Shown in pieces: positions 48,333 to 56,406 of a stretch of 64,000 nucleotides of DNA. The position numbers were made by a program, and so were the translations under genes. Where the stretch lies: the NCBI RefSeq assembly GCF_019931195.1, contig NZ_JAIOUO010000003.1:1-64000 (forward strand), given 5' to 3'. The stretch's first letter is position 1. Each line of letters starts with the position of its first letter. The DNA comes from Marinobacter sp. F4216 (GTDB lineage: Bacteria > Pseudomonadota > Gammaproteobacteria > Pseudomonadales > Oleiphilaceae). Under the pieces are notes generated by a model. That model had not been told where the DNA came from. It did no database searches and worked only from the letters and a program-made list of their open reading frames with translations.

Positions 48333-49014
48333 GATGCTCCAGTATTCCGTAGTCTGAGGTGAGTGATTCCAGTTGCACGACACTGTCGACAAAGGCTCCC
48401 GGTGTGTGAACCTGCTCCGGGCTGAACCGCCCAGGGGCCCCCAGATCCGGTGTTTCAACAATCACGTGGTCCGCCGCCATAGCCATGAGCGGACTGAAGT
48501 TAATGGCAGAGCCCTGATAAACCAGGTTGCCCAGCCAGTCGGCCTGAGCCGCATGAATAAGTGCAAAATCGGCTCGAAGCGCCATCTCAACTTTGTAGGT
48601 TTTTCCCTGCCAATCGAGCAGATCGTCAGGGCGGGTGATCTCGGAGTGGATACCAATATCGGTCAAAAAACCAAAGCTGCCGGCCCCGGCGGTGCGGATC
48701 TTTTCCGCGAGAATACCCTGGGGGTGAAACGCCACCTCTATCTCACCCTGGTTGAACCGATCGATCACGTTTTTATTCAGGCCAATGTGCGTGGTGATCA
48801 GCTTTCGAACCTGGCCATTCTCGATCAGTCGGCTCACGCCATGACTGGCCTCGTTGGCATCGTTCTTGATGAGCGTCAGGTTGGTTTGCCCCTGGCGCAG
48901 TAATTCATTGATCAGGCTGAATGGTGTGCCCGGATTGCCGAAACCACCCACCATGATGACCGCACCCGAGGGGATCGAAGCGATGGCGCTTTCGAGGGTG
49001 CGGTTCTTCTTCAT
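48319..49014 (-). CDS. 3-oxoacid CoA-transferase, subunit A
   Basis: A 231-residue alpha subunit (AtoD/ScoA-like) with the GGFGNPGTP loop and the LALIHAAQADWLGNLVYQGS-type segment (ALIHAAQADWLGN). ATG 49014 overlaps the aminotransferase stop codon (ATGA), so aminotransferase, subunit A and subunit B are translated as a coupled set. This links a transamination that yields a keto acid directly to its activation as a CoA thioester. Confidence 0.88.
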   Translation of the reverse strand: MKKNRTLESAIASIPSGAVIMVGGFGNPGTPFSLINELLRQGQTNLTLIKNDANEASHGVSRLIENGQVRKLITTHIGLNKNVIDRFNQGEIEVAFHPQGILAEKIRTAGAGSFGFLTDIGIHSEITRPDDLLDWQGKTYKVEMALRADFALIHAAQADWLGNLVYQGSAINFSPLMAMAADHVIVETPDLGAPGRFSPEQVHTPGAFVDSVVQLESLTSDYGILEHHVRR

Positions 49015-50354
49015 GACCAGGCCACCTGCTCTTTTGCGATCTGTTCGAAGTCCGCCAGGCTGAGGTCGAACAGAGCAATAATGGCGTCGATATCGTCGGT
49101 GGTAACCGTCAATGGCGGTGTGATCAGAACATGATCCCCCGCCAGGCCGTCCAGGCAACGTCGCGGATAGATCAGCAAGCCCCGCTCCTTTGCTAACGCT
49201 GTAATCCGTTCGAAGGCGTTGAATTCGGGAGGAAAACTTTGCCTGGTCAGCTTGTCTTGCACCAGCTCCACACCCTGTAACAGGCCAATACCCCGCACAT
49301 TGCCTACGCAGCTGTATTTCTCGGCCAGCTGCTTGAGTCGCTGGCGTAAATAGAAGCCTTGTTCAGCGGCGTTGCTGACCAGATTCTCCGAGTCCATCAC
49401 CTCAATCACCGCAAGGCCGGTGGCGCAGGCAAGCGGGTTTCCGGCATAGGTATGGCCATGCATAAAGCCGCCGCCGCGGCCCACGGCATCCACCAGTTCC
49501 TGACGCGCCATCATGGCAGCAATGGGGTAATAGCCGGAGCCAAGCCCCTTTGCCAGTGCAAGAATGTCCGGTGCTACGCCATAGTGCTGGTAAGCAAACC
49601 AGGCACCGGTACGCCCCATACCGCTGAGCACTTCATCCATGATCAGCAGGCAACCATACCGGTCACACAGGGCGCGCAACCCTTCCATGTAACTTCGGGT
49701 GAACATACGGCCACCGGTGCTGGCACCGCCGACAGGCTCAACAACAATAGCGGCGACAGTTTCCGGGCCAGCGGCCTCAATGGCACGCTCAGTCTGTTCG
49801 AGCACCACGGCAATATGCTCTTCAACGTTGGCCTCACGAAAACGATACAAGTCTGGCGAGGGCACCTTGACTGAGCCTATGGTGGCCGAACGGTAGGGTG
49901 CTTCCAGCGGTTCATACCCGGTCAACCCCAGTGCGCCCAGCGTGCTGCCGTGATACGACGGGCGCAACGACACGAACTTGCTACGCTCAGGCTGACCTTC
50001 AACAAGGAAATACTGGACCGCCAGTTTGATGGCGCTCTCGACAGCTTCCGAACCACTGCCCACAAAAAACACTTTCTGAAGATCAGCGTCCGTCCTTTCA
50101 ACCAGCTTATTCGCCAGATCCAGCGCAACCTGGCTTTCAAACTGGGTTCGGTAGGTGAACGCAACCTTGTCGAGTTGCTCGACCATGGCGCGTTTTACGG
50201 TGGGATGATTGTGGCCAATATTGCAGGTGATGGCTCCGGAGCAGCCATCAATATAACGACGTCCGTCAGTATCCCAGAGGTAGATACCGTCGGCGTGGCT
50301 GACCAGGGGCATGTCTTTAGTGGTCAGGTAGAACAACGCATTGCTGCTGGGCAT
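49011..50354 (-). CDS. Class III (omega/beta-type) aminotransferase
   Basis: A 447-residue PLP enzyme with GSEAVESAIK, EPVGGAST, DEVLSGMGRTG and the PLP lysine Lys269 in ALAKGLGSG. Class III members act on omega-amino, beta-amino or diamino acids. First gene of the leftward cluster and coupled to the CoA-transferase, which fits transamination of a beta-amino acid to a 3-oxo acid. Substrate assignment is inference. Confidence 0.9.
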   Translation of the reverse strand: MPSSNALFYLTTKDMPLVSHADGIYLWDTDGRRYIDGCSGAITCNIGHNHPTVKRAMVEQLDKVAFTYRTQFESQVALDLANKLVERTDADLQKVFFVGSGSEAVESAIKLAVQYFLVEGQPERSKFVSLRPSYHGSTLGALGLTGYEPLEAPYRSATIGSVKVPSPDLYRFREANVEEHIAVVLEQTERAIEAAGPETVAAIVVEPVGGASTGGRMFTRSYMEGLRALCDRYGCLLIMDEVLSGMGRTGAWFAYQHYGVAPDILALAKGLGSGYYPIAAMMARQELVDAVGRGGGFMHGHTYAGNPLACATGLAVIEVMDSENLVSNAAEQGFYLRQRLKQLAEKYSCVGNVRGIGLLQGVELVQDKLTRQSFPPEFNAFERITALAKERGLLIYPRRCLDGLAGDHVLITPPLTVTTDDIDAIIALFDLSLADFEQIAKEQVAWS

Positions 50355-50435
50355 CGAATCGCCGATCCTTCTGCAAAAAACGATGTTTTTTTGTTCAAAT
50401 CCAAAGCCATAGGATCAGTTCTATAAACTAATTGC

Positions 50436-50456
50436 AATGCATGATATTTTTGCATT
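50436..50456. promoter_or_regulatory. Candidate LysR-regulator operator
   Basis: AATGCA (50436-50441) and TGCATT (50451-50456) form a perfect inverted repeat with a 9-base A/T-rich spacer, giving the T-N11-A pattern that LysR-type regulators prefer. It lies between the divergent aminotransferase and LysR genes, 82 bases from the former and 59 from the latter. Confidence 0.5.
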
Positions 50457-50514
50457 ACTTGATGATTTCTACTCATATATTAACTAAAACAAGACGCCCG
50501 CAAGGCTTGCCATC

Positions 50515-51456
50515 ATGAGCGACATCAACCTGACCTCCCTGAAATCGTTACTGATTTTCAAAAGGCTGTACGAAACGGGCAACGCGACACAAACAGCAAA
50601 AGATCTGGGGATCACCCAGTCCGGTGTCAGCCGATCACTCGCCCAGCTAGAAGAAAACATTGGCTTTGCGCTGTTCATGCGGCATAAGAAACGGTTGATT
50701 GTTCTGCCCGAGGCCGATGAGCTTTATGGGGAAATCCTGGGGTTAGTGAGCAATCTCGAAAACATGAATCACAGCATCGTGGCGTTGAGGGAATTCGGTG
50801 CCTCGCGCATACGTATCGCCTGTGCCCCCAGCCTCGGTTTTGACTACGTTCCCAAAACCATTGCACGCATTCTGAGCGATAATCCGAAGTACAGTGTGTA
50901 CCTGGACATCATGCCCAGCCCGGAAATTGTGCGCGCCGTTGAAGCCGGCAACTTTGACGTCGGATTCGTCACTCTGCCAGTGACCACCGAAGCGTTGGTC
51001 GTCGATGAATTCATCTCAACCGAAGCGGTTTGCCTGATACCCAGAAACCACAGCCTGGCGAGGGCCAGTGTGGTGACCACCGACGACCTCAAAGGCCAGC
51101 ATCTGGTTATCCCGAACCAGCCCAACCTGGCTGCCGACCAGCTACTGGTGCACCTGTCAGAAAGAAACATACACATTGCCGGCAAGACCGAGGCCAACAT
51201 CTCGGCCATATGCTCACTGGTTGCAAACGGTGTCGGTATCACGCTGATCAATCCCATCACCGCCTACGATCATCAGGCCATGCATGCCGGGCTCCTGATG
51301 AAACCGTTCAAGCCAGCCATCCATTTCCGCTTCGCTCTGGTGTACAAACAGAAGTGGGCGAACAACCGGTTAATCAGCCTGCTCAAGGAAATGCTGCCGG
51401 ATTTGCCGGATCACCGTGTGGCCGAAAGACATAACCGAGGCTGCGACATAACCTGA
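50515..51456 (+). CDS. LysR-type transcriptional regulator
   Basis: A 313-residue LTTR with an N-terminal winged helix-turn-helix (LKSLLIFKRLYETGNATQTA then DLGITQSGVSRSLAQLEENI) and a type 2 periplasmic-binding-like effector domain (about 90-295). It is divergent from the aminotransferase at the head of the catabolic cluster, so it probably regulates that cluster in response to its substrate. Confidence 0.9.
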   Translation: MSDINLTSLKSLLIFKRLYETGNATQTAKDLGITQSGVSRSLAQLEENIGFALFMRHKKRLIVLPEADELYGEILGLVSNLENMNHSIVALREFGASRIRIACAPSLGFDYVPKTIARILSDNPKYSVYLDIMPSPEIVRAVEAGNFDVGFVTLPVTTEALVVDEFISTEAVCLIPRNHSLARASVVTTDDLKGQHLVIPNQPNLAADQLLVHLSERNIHIAGKTEANISAICSLVANGVGITLINPITAYDHQAMHAGLLMKPFKPAIHFRFALVYKQKWANNRLISLLKEMLPDLPDHRVAERHNRGCDIT

Positions 51457-51457
51457 A

Positions 51458-51958
51458 TTATTTAGGCAACTTTACTTTTCTGGCAAATCCAAGCCCAGCT
51501 AAGCCAAGCCCTAAAATTGTTAAATAGCCAGGCTCAGGGACTGCAACGAAATCAGCTTTATAATCCTTGCCTATCGCTAATAAATGAGCCCGGAAGCTGT
51601 TAATATCCAAGTGTGTACTACCGCCGCCCCAGCGCTGAACTTCCGTCAAGTTGACCGAGGCTAGCCAGCTAGTAACAAAATCTCTTCCTGCGAGTATTTT
51701 CGTTCTTCGCGTAGCCATCCAATGATCGAAACCACTCCCCAGTCCATCGCCAGTATCGATAAATATAAAATCTGAATGTTTGTCAAATAATCTGGGATTG
51801 GCAAGTGTCACAGGATCCCAATTACCTGTGCTAAAAACCGCATGCATATTGGTATTGTTTGAATTACCAATCCACGGCTCACCTGCTTCAGTTAAATACA
51901 CCGGGCTTCCAACGGCTGACCCCGCGAAGAAAAACAATAAACAGGGTATCTTTTTCAT
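51458..51958 (-). CDS. PEP-CTERM sorting domain protein
   Basis: The 166-residue protein has an N-terminal signal peptide (MKKIPCLLFFFAGSAVGS) and a C-terminal VPEPG motif followed by a hydrophobic helix (YLTILGLGLAGLGFARK) and a basic tail. This is the PEP-CTERM signal that exosortase (EpsH) recognises in exopolysaccharide-forming bacteria. The middle part is not recognised. Codon use is more A/T-rich than in neighbours, suggesting acquisition. It abuts the LysR gene tail to tail. The exosortase would have to be elsewhere in the genome. Confidence 0.8.
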   Translation of the reverse strand: MKKIPCLLFFFAGSAVGSPVYLTEAGEPWIGNSNNTNMHAVFSTGNWDPVTLANPRLFDKHSDFIFIDTGDGLGSGFDHWMATRRTKILAGRDFVTSWLASVNLTEVQRWGGGSTHLDINSFRAHLLAIGKDYKADFVAVPEPGYLTILGLGLAGLGFARKVKLPK

Positions 51959-51964
51959 AATCAA

Positions 51965-52283
51965 TATCTCTGTAGCATGGTATTAATAGACCCAACCAAT
52001 AGATTTGGCCTCCAAATCCTGCCCGTAATGTTGATTGGCCAGCGGATGAGAAATGTCATTGGGCGCAGCCGTCACTGGCACACGTAAGGCCGACAAAGCC
52101 AAGACAAAGCCAAGACAAAGCCGGCCCGGAACGGTCCTGTTGTGCCCATACCTTGCCCCTGGTCAGTTACCCATGCGGTCAGCAAAGTGCTGTCCGCGCC
52201 TATAACGAACATTCGCAGGTCAAGGACGGGCGAACACCCCCCAATTGGGTGGGACTTTGAGATAACTGAAACCTGAGAAGGGA
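51965..52283. other. Intergenic stretch without a gene
   Basis: About 320 bases between the PEP-CTERM gene and the LuxR-type gene. It holds the short tandem repeat listed separately and presumably the promoter of the PEP-CTERM gene; I see no reading frame with coding character. Confidence 0.4.
52092..52122. repeat. Three 11-base tandem repeats
   Basis: GACAAAGCCAA is repeated at 52092 and 52103, and a third partial copy starts at 52114 (GACAAAGCC). The repeat lies 134 bases upstream of the PEP-CTERM gene and is the type of short slippage-prone repeat that can vary in copy number. Confidence 0.7.
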
Positions 52284-53399
52284 TTACCGGAACAGAGCGA
52301 AAAGAACTTGCATCAATTGCCGTTGATTGGTGACACCGAAATGCCGGAAAAGATTTTTGACATGAGATCGAACAGTCTCATGGTTTACCTGGATTGTGTC
52401 TGACACCTCCCTGACGGATTTCCCCAGCATCAAATGGTACGCAACCAGCGTTGCCACGGGTGGCAACCCCATTGAACGAAGGCTCGCCTGAACCGCTTCT
52501 TGCTGATAGCACCCGTGAATCGAAATTAGGACAACCGGGCCTGTCGTTGGCAACAAACCTGCTGCTTCTCCCCCGAGAACCGACAAAGAGACCCTCAACT
52601 CATCGAATGCTCCATCCGAGAAATGGTATTCGAATCGACTTGGATCAATCTCTCCATGCCTCGAGAAATGGCGCAATTGTTGACTGAGCCACGTTCTTGC
52701 CGGCGCGCACTGAAATACCACCCTCCCATCCTTAACCTTCAGGATGTGTTCACGCCGGACCAGATGCTCGAATCGATCGTTAGCGTAGACGAGTCGGGCG
52801 GAAGCGTCGACAAGACCAAGTGCCGATTCACAGCTATCAAGAAGGTTACCGGAAAGCTCCAGGGAAAACTGAAGCATTGACAAATCCGATGATGTATTGA
52901 TCGCTGATCTCAACAGAGGGAATAGTTCCTGCATTCGCGACAGTCGCTTGGCATCAAACTCGCCAGCATTCAGAGGCAACAATGCACTCAGCATTCCGAA
53001 GCCCTCTTTACGGCTTTCGAAGAAACCGCCGGCACAATGGAACATCTTGATCGGTTTAAGAAACTCATCGTAGAACCGGGTATCTACCAGGCGGCGGTTG
53101 GGGTAAAGATCACCGCTTTTATACACAGCGTGAGTTTTCCGCTGCTTCAATGCGTCTATCCAGACATCGCCCTGAGGAAACTTTGTCTGGTAGGACTTCA
53201 TTACACTGGAGGGAAGGCTACTGGCCTCATAGAAAGAAATTGACGCCTGATGACTACCACTCATCACTACCAGGTTCACATTGTCGACCGAGAGGTAACG
53301 TTCCATCGCCGCCAAAGCCTCCGGCCAGCGCTCGGGATGCCACGCGGCCTCATTGATCAGTGCAGAAAGGCGGTCTATCTCGTTAGTCTTATTGGCCAT
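52284..53399 (-). CDS. LuxR-type HTH regulator (371 residues)
   Basis: A 371-residue protein with a C-terminal LuxR-type helix-turn-helix (about 310-371: YHLMLGKSVREVSDTIQVNH followed by ETVRSHVKNLFRHFGV). An N-terminal part of about 300 residues contains a PAS-like segment (ALGLVDASARLVYANDRFEHLV). It overlaps the next regulator gene by 11 bases. No signal domain can be named. Confidence 0.82.
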   Translation of the reverse strand: MANKTNEIDRLSALINEAAWHPERWPEALAAMERYLSVDNVNLVVMSGSHQASISFYEASSLPSSVMKSYQTKFPQGDVWIDALKQRKTHAVYKSGDLYPNRRLVDTRFYDEFLKPIKMFHCAGGFFESRKEGFGMLSALLPLNAGEFDAKRLSRMQELFPLLRSAINTSSDLSMLQFSLELSGNLLDSCESALGLVDASARLVYANDRFEHLVRREHILKVKDGRVVFQCAPARTWLSQQLRHFSRHGEIDPSRFEYHFSDGAFDELRVSLSVLGGEAAGLLPTTGPVVLISIHGCYQQEAVQASLRSMGLPPVATLVAYHLMLGKSVREVSDTIQVNHETVRSHVKNLFRHFGVTNQRQLMQVLFALFR

Positions 53400-54066
53400 T
53401 AGACACGGTACAATGTATTTTCAGTTTTCTAATCAATGAATTCTGTGAATGACAGTCTGTCTTGATAAACGCAACTTTCAGATAACTTCTCGCGGTATTC
53501 TGGGTGATACCCATCATTTCCGCGGCTTGCCGGACGGTCATACCGGAGGCCAAGCAATGCGCAAACCTGGATTCAGCCATGGTCAAGCCCCATAAATGTC
53601 GGCATTGACCATTACACCCCTCACCCGACGAGGAAAATTCGTGCCGCTCCACTGTTATGAGCTGGATGAGGAAGTGCTCCGCTCCTCCATTGAACGTGAA
53701 CTCTCGCCGGCTGTTTGCCCGGTAAATCGACGCAACAACGGTGCCTTGGTTGGAGTGGATAACCTTCCGCACAGGGAGGTGATCCTGAGCCGAATGACGG
53801 ACCACCTGAACGAAGGCCGCTCTAAGGCACGGGTTGATCCAGACCAGGTGCCCATGTTCAAGAGCCAGTAGACCCCGGTAGTATTCGTTGACCCGGCGCC
53901 CCAATTCACGGAAAACCTTCCCGGTGCAATCAAATTCCACCAGCGTAATCTGATTATCGATTGTGAGGCGCTCCATCACACGGGCCACTTTCCTTAGCGC
54001 AGCAATCTCCCCCCTCCTGGGCTGCCCTTCCACCGCTGCCATCCTTCGCACATAGCTCTCAATCAT
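53389..54066 (-). CDS. LuxR-type HTH regulator (225 residues)
   Basis: A 225-residue protein with a C-terminal LuxR-type helix-turn-helix (LTMAESRFAHCLASGMTVRQ then AAEMMGITQNTARSYLKVAF). It shares the same general layout as the product of 52284-53399 but is shorter at its N-terminus. ATG 54066 has GGGAG six bases upstream; an in-frame stop about 20 codons further upstream makes a much longer start unlikely. The upstream gene of a two-regulator operon. Confidence 0.8.
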   Translation of the reverse strand: MIESYVRRMAAVEGQPRRGEIAALRKVARVMERLTIDNQITLVEFDCTGKVFRELGRRVNEYYRGLLALEHGHLVWINPCLRAAFVQVVRHSAQDHLPVRKVIHSNQGTVVASIYRANSRREFTFNGGAEHFLIQLITVERHEFSSSGEGCNGQCRHLWGLTMAESRFAHCLASGMTVRQAAEMMGITQNTARSYLKVAFIKTDCHSQNSLIRKLKIHCTVSNGQ

Positions 54067-54497
54067 GGTCAGCTCCCTTGCTACCTGGTTTCGCCACTCA
54101 TGTTTTACCTCCAGGGGTGGCTCTCAAATGGGCCGAAACCATCTGCTTTCTTCGTACCTCCAGATCCGTCATGCGAGCTTGAGCGGAATATCTCCGCACA
54201 GCCCAAGAACTCTGCATAAAGAGTGTCGGGGGCTCGCTGGCAAGCGAACTGAGCGTATCAGCAGAAACCGGCAACTAGCCGGTTAGTGTAGTAGGTAATT
54301 CCGGTATGGACAGAAGCGATACACGTCGTCCATGATCCGGCTCCCGAAATATCCGTTTTGGTAGCGAAAGCGGACAATTGTTTGAATAGATTGGCCAGTC
54401 AGGCCGAATGCCGGCGAGCAGCGCCTGCCTGAAACTGACCAATTCCTTGACTGTCCGACAAAACCACGCCACCCATTAACAACTGAGGCAAGATTCC
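54067..54497. other. Intergenic stretch without a gene
   Basis: About 430 bases between the regulator pair and ytoQ. Short reading frames exist on both strands but lack ribosome sites and recognisable products. It should contain the promoters of both flanking transcripts. Confidence 0.4.
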
Positions 54498-54941
54498 ATG
54501 ATCTGGACTGTATATCTTTCTGGCGAAATCCATACTGACTGGCGCGAGCAAATCCAGGCCGGCGCATACGAAGCGGGTTTGCCGGTGGAATTTACCGCTC
54601 CCGTCACCGACCACGACGCCAGCGACGCAGCCGGCGACCTGCTGGGTAAGCCGGAAAACCAGTTCTGGCGTGATCACCAATCGTCCAAGGTGAACGGCAT
54701 TCGCACCAAGACGATGCTTGAACAGTGCGATCTGGCCGTGATTCGTTTTGGCGACAAGTACAAGCAGTGGAACGCGGCATTCGATGCGGGTTACTGTGCG
54801 GCTCTGGGCACCCCGTACATTACCCTGCACGGCGACGACATTGTGCATCCGCTGAAGGAAGTGGACGCGGCGGCGATGGCCTGGGCTCAGACTCCCGAGC
54901 AGGTTGTGGAGATTCTGAAGTATGTGACCACCGCCAAATAA
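54498..54941 (+). CDS. YtoQ family protein
   Basis: A 147-residue protein matching the YtoQ family (nucleoside 2-deoxyribosyltransferase-like fold): it begins WTVYLSGEIHTDWR and has the GDLLGKPENQFWRD and FGDKYKQWNAAFDAGY segments. The function is not established. ATG 54498 has GAGG upstream. A compact hairpin follows the stop codon. Confidence 0.85.
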   Translation: MIWTVYLSGEIHTDWREQIQAGAYEAGLPVEFTAPVTDHDASDAAGDLLGKPENQFWRDHQSSKVNGIRTKTMLEQCDLAVIRFGDKYKQWNAAFDAGYCAALGTPYITLHGDDIVHPLKEVDAAAMAWAQTPEQVVEILKYVTTAK

Positions 54942-54963
54942 GCAGCCCCCCTCCGTTAGTGCT

Positions 54964-54984
54964 GGGGCATCTGCCAGATGCCCC
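54964..54984 (+). terminator. Hairpin after ytoQ
   Basis: GGGGCATCT (54964-54972) pairs perfectly with AGATGCCCC (54976-54984) around a 3-base loop, 23 bases after the stop codon. There is no T-run on either side, so termination is uncertain; it could also stabilise the 3' end. Confidence 0.45.
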
Positions 54985-55062
54985 GGTGTGGAGAAAACCT
55001 GCAGGCAAGCTCAGACCGCCCATACGACAAGCTCCCGCCCGCTCACAGAAACGATGGCCGCC

Positions 55063-56406
55063 CTAGGGGCGATTCTCCAGAGCCTCAAGCGCCCGCCGCA
55101 AGCCGACAGCAATCCGTTGGACCTTCGGCACCCGGTCTCTGCAGGCGATAATACCGAAATTCAGGAACTTACCATGACTACAGCAGGTAAAGTTCAACGG
55201 CACGCCTGGCATAATCAGGCTTACCGGATAGATGTGAAGAAGCCGGGCCCCGTCCAGATACCTTTCTTCCCGCTGTCCCGGCACGTTTGAGATAACCGTA
55301 TTGAATATCGGCCGACCATGCCCGGCCCGGCCCAGGATGACCGAGGACATAAACGGGCCTGTCGCCATCAGAGAGTAGGGTACGGTGGCGCCCTCCGGAA
55401 GGCTTTGCAGAAAGGATTTGGCCGCCCGGGTGGACGCTGTAATCTGAGCCAAACGCTCCTTGGGGTCTGCCACATTCGTGCCCAGGGCTCCAAAGATCAT
55501 GCTGACCTGATTGCCCACACTGTGATCGCCCGGCTTTCGGGTAGACACCGGAAGAGCAGCCGTCAGGGACTCCTTCGGCAAGGCATTCATATTGATCAGG
55601 TAATCTCTGAGTGCTCCGCCGGCCAGTGTCATCACTACATCATTCAAAGTGGCGCCTGCCTCTTTAGCAACTTTCTTGAGCCGAGCAAGTTCAAAATGCT
55701 GGGTGGCGACCCGCCTCTGGGCTCCTATAGGGCCGTTAATGGCAGAAGGTGGTGTCGATGCAAACGTGGTGAGTTCCGGATCTTTCCTGCGTAATCGAAG
55801 CGCTGCTCCCATGGCCGCTTTGAGATCACTGAACCCCGGCAGGGACAACGAATCCGTCTCAGCATCATTCTCGGAACAATGTCTGGCCCAATGGGGTTGC
55901 GTCTGTTCATCGGCCCCGGCGGACAGGCCTTCAACCAGCAAATGAGCGGCACTGATGCCATCGACCAGAGCGTGATGAAGTTTCACGTAAATCGCGAACC
56001 GCTGGTCTGACAGGCCCTCAATGAAGTGAAACTCCCAGAGTGGCTTTCGCAGATCCATTCGCAACCCGTGAATCCAGGCGACCATCTGACCAAGCTCCAC
56101 TTCACCCCCGGGCTCAGGAAGCGCCCATTGCCGAAGGTGGTATTCCAGGTCCAGGTCGTGAACGCTCCGGGTAGCAGGGCTGAGCTGCCAGCGACTTGGT
56201 CGTGTCAACACCTGGTTCCACGGGTAGGAAACCCGGATTTCCCGTCGCCAACGCCCCACCAATTGAGTGACGAACGCTTTTTGTTGGTCTGGCTCCAGTC
56301 CCTCGGGATAACTGAATACCATCAAGCCGGCCACGTGCATCGGCATATCCCGCCCCTCAAGGCGTAATGAAGCCGCATCGATTAAAGACAGTTTTCTCAG
56401 GGACAT
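55063..56406 (-). CDS. Wax ester synthase / diacylglycerol acyltransferase (WS/DGAT), second gene
   Basis: WS/DGAT enzymes join acyl-CoA to a fatty alcohol (wax ester) or diacylglycerol (triacylglycerol). The 447-residue protein has the catalytic HHALVDG (His144, His145, Asp149), the PLW motif (122-124), LNDVVM (ND motif) and the C-terminal NVPGQREERYLDGA region. It overlaps the upstream WS/DGAT gene by 10 bases, so the two form one operon. Fatty alcohols would come from the reductase at 33639-35624. Confidence 0.93.
   Translation of the reverse strand: MSLRKLSLIDAASLRLEGRDMPMHVAGLMVFSYPEGLEPDQQKAFVTQLVGRWRREIRVSYPWNQVLTRPSRWQLSPATRSVHDLDLEYHLRQWALPEPGGEVELGQMVAWIHGLRMDLRKPLWEFHFIEGLSDQRFAIYVKLHHALVDGISAAHLLVEGLSAGADEQTQPHWARHCSENDAETDSLSLPGFSDLKAAMGAALRLRRKDPELTTFASTPPSAINGPIGAQRRVATQHFELARLKKVAKEAGATLNDVVMTLAGGALRDYLINMNALPKESLTAALPVSTRKPGDHSVGNQVSMIFGALGTNVADPKERLAQITASTRAAKSFLQSLPEGATVPYSLMATGPFMSSVILGRAGHGRPIFNTVISNVPGQREERYLDGARLLHIYPVSLIMPGVPLNFTCCSHGKFLNFGIIACRDRVPKVQRIAVGLRRALEALENRP

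Noticed and set aside
54065-54286. 73-codon frame upstream of the LuxR-type pair
   Set aside because: No ribosome site and no recognisable product; it overlaps the probable promoter region.
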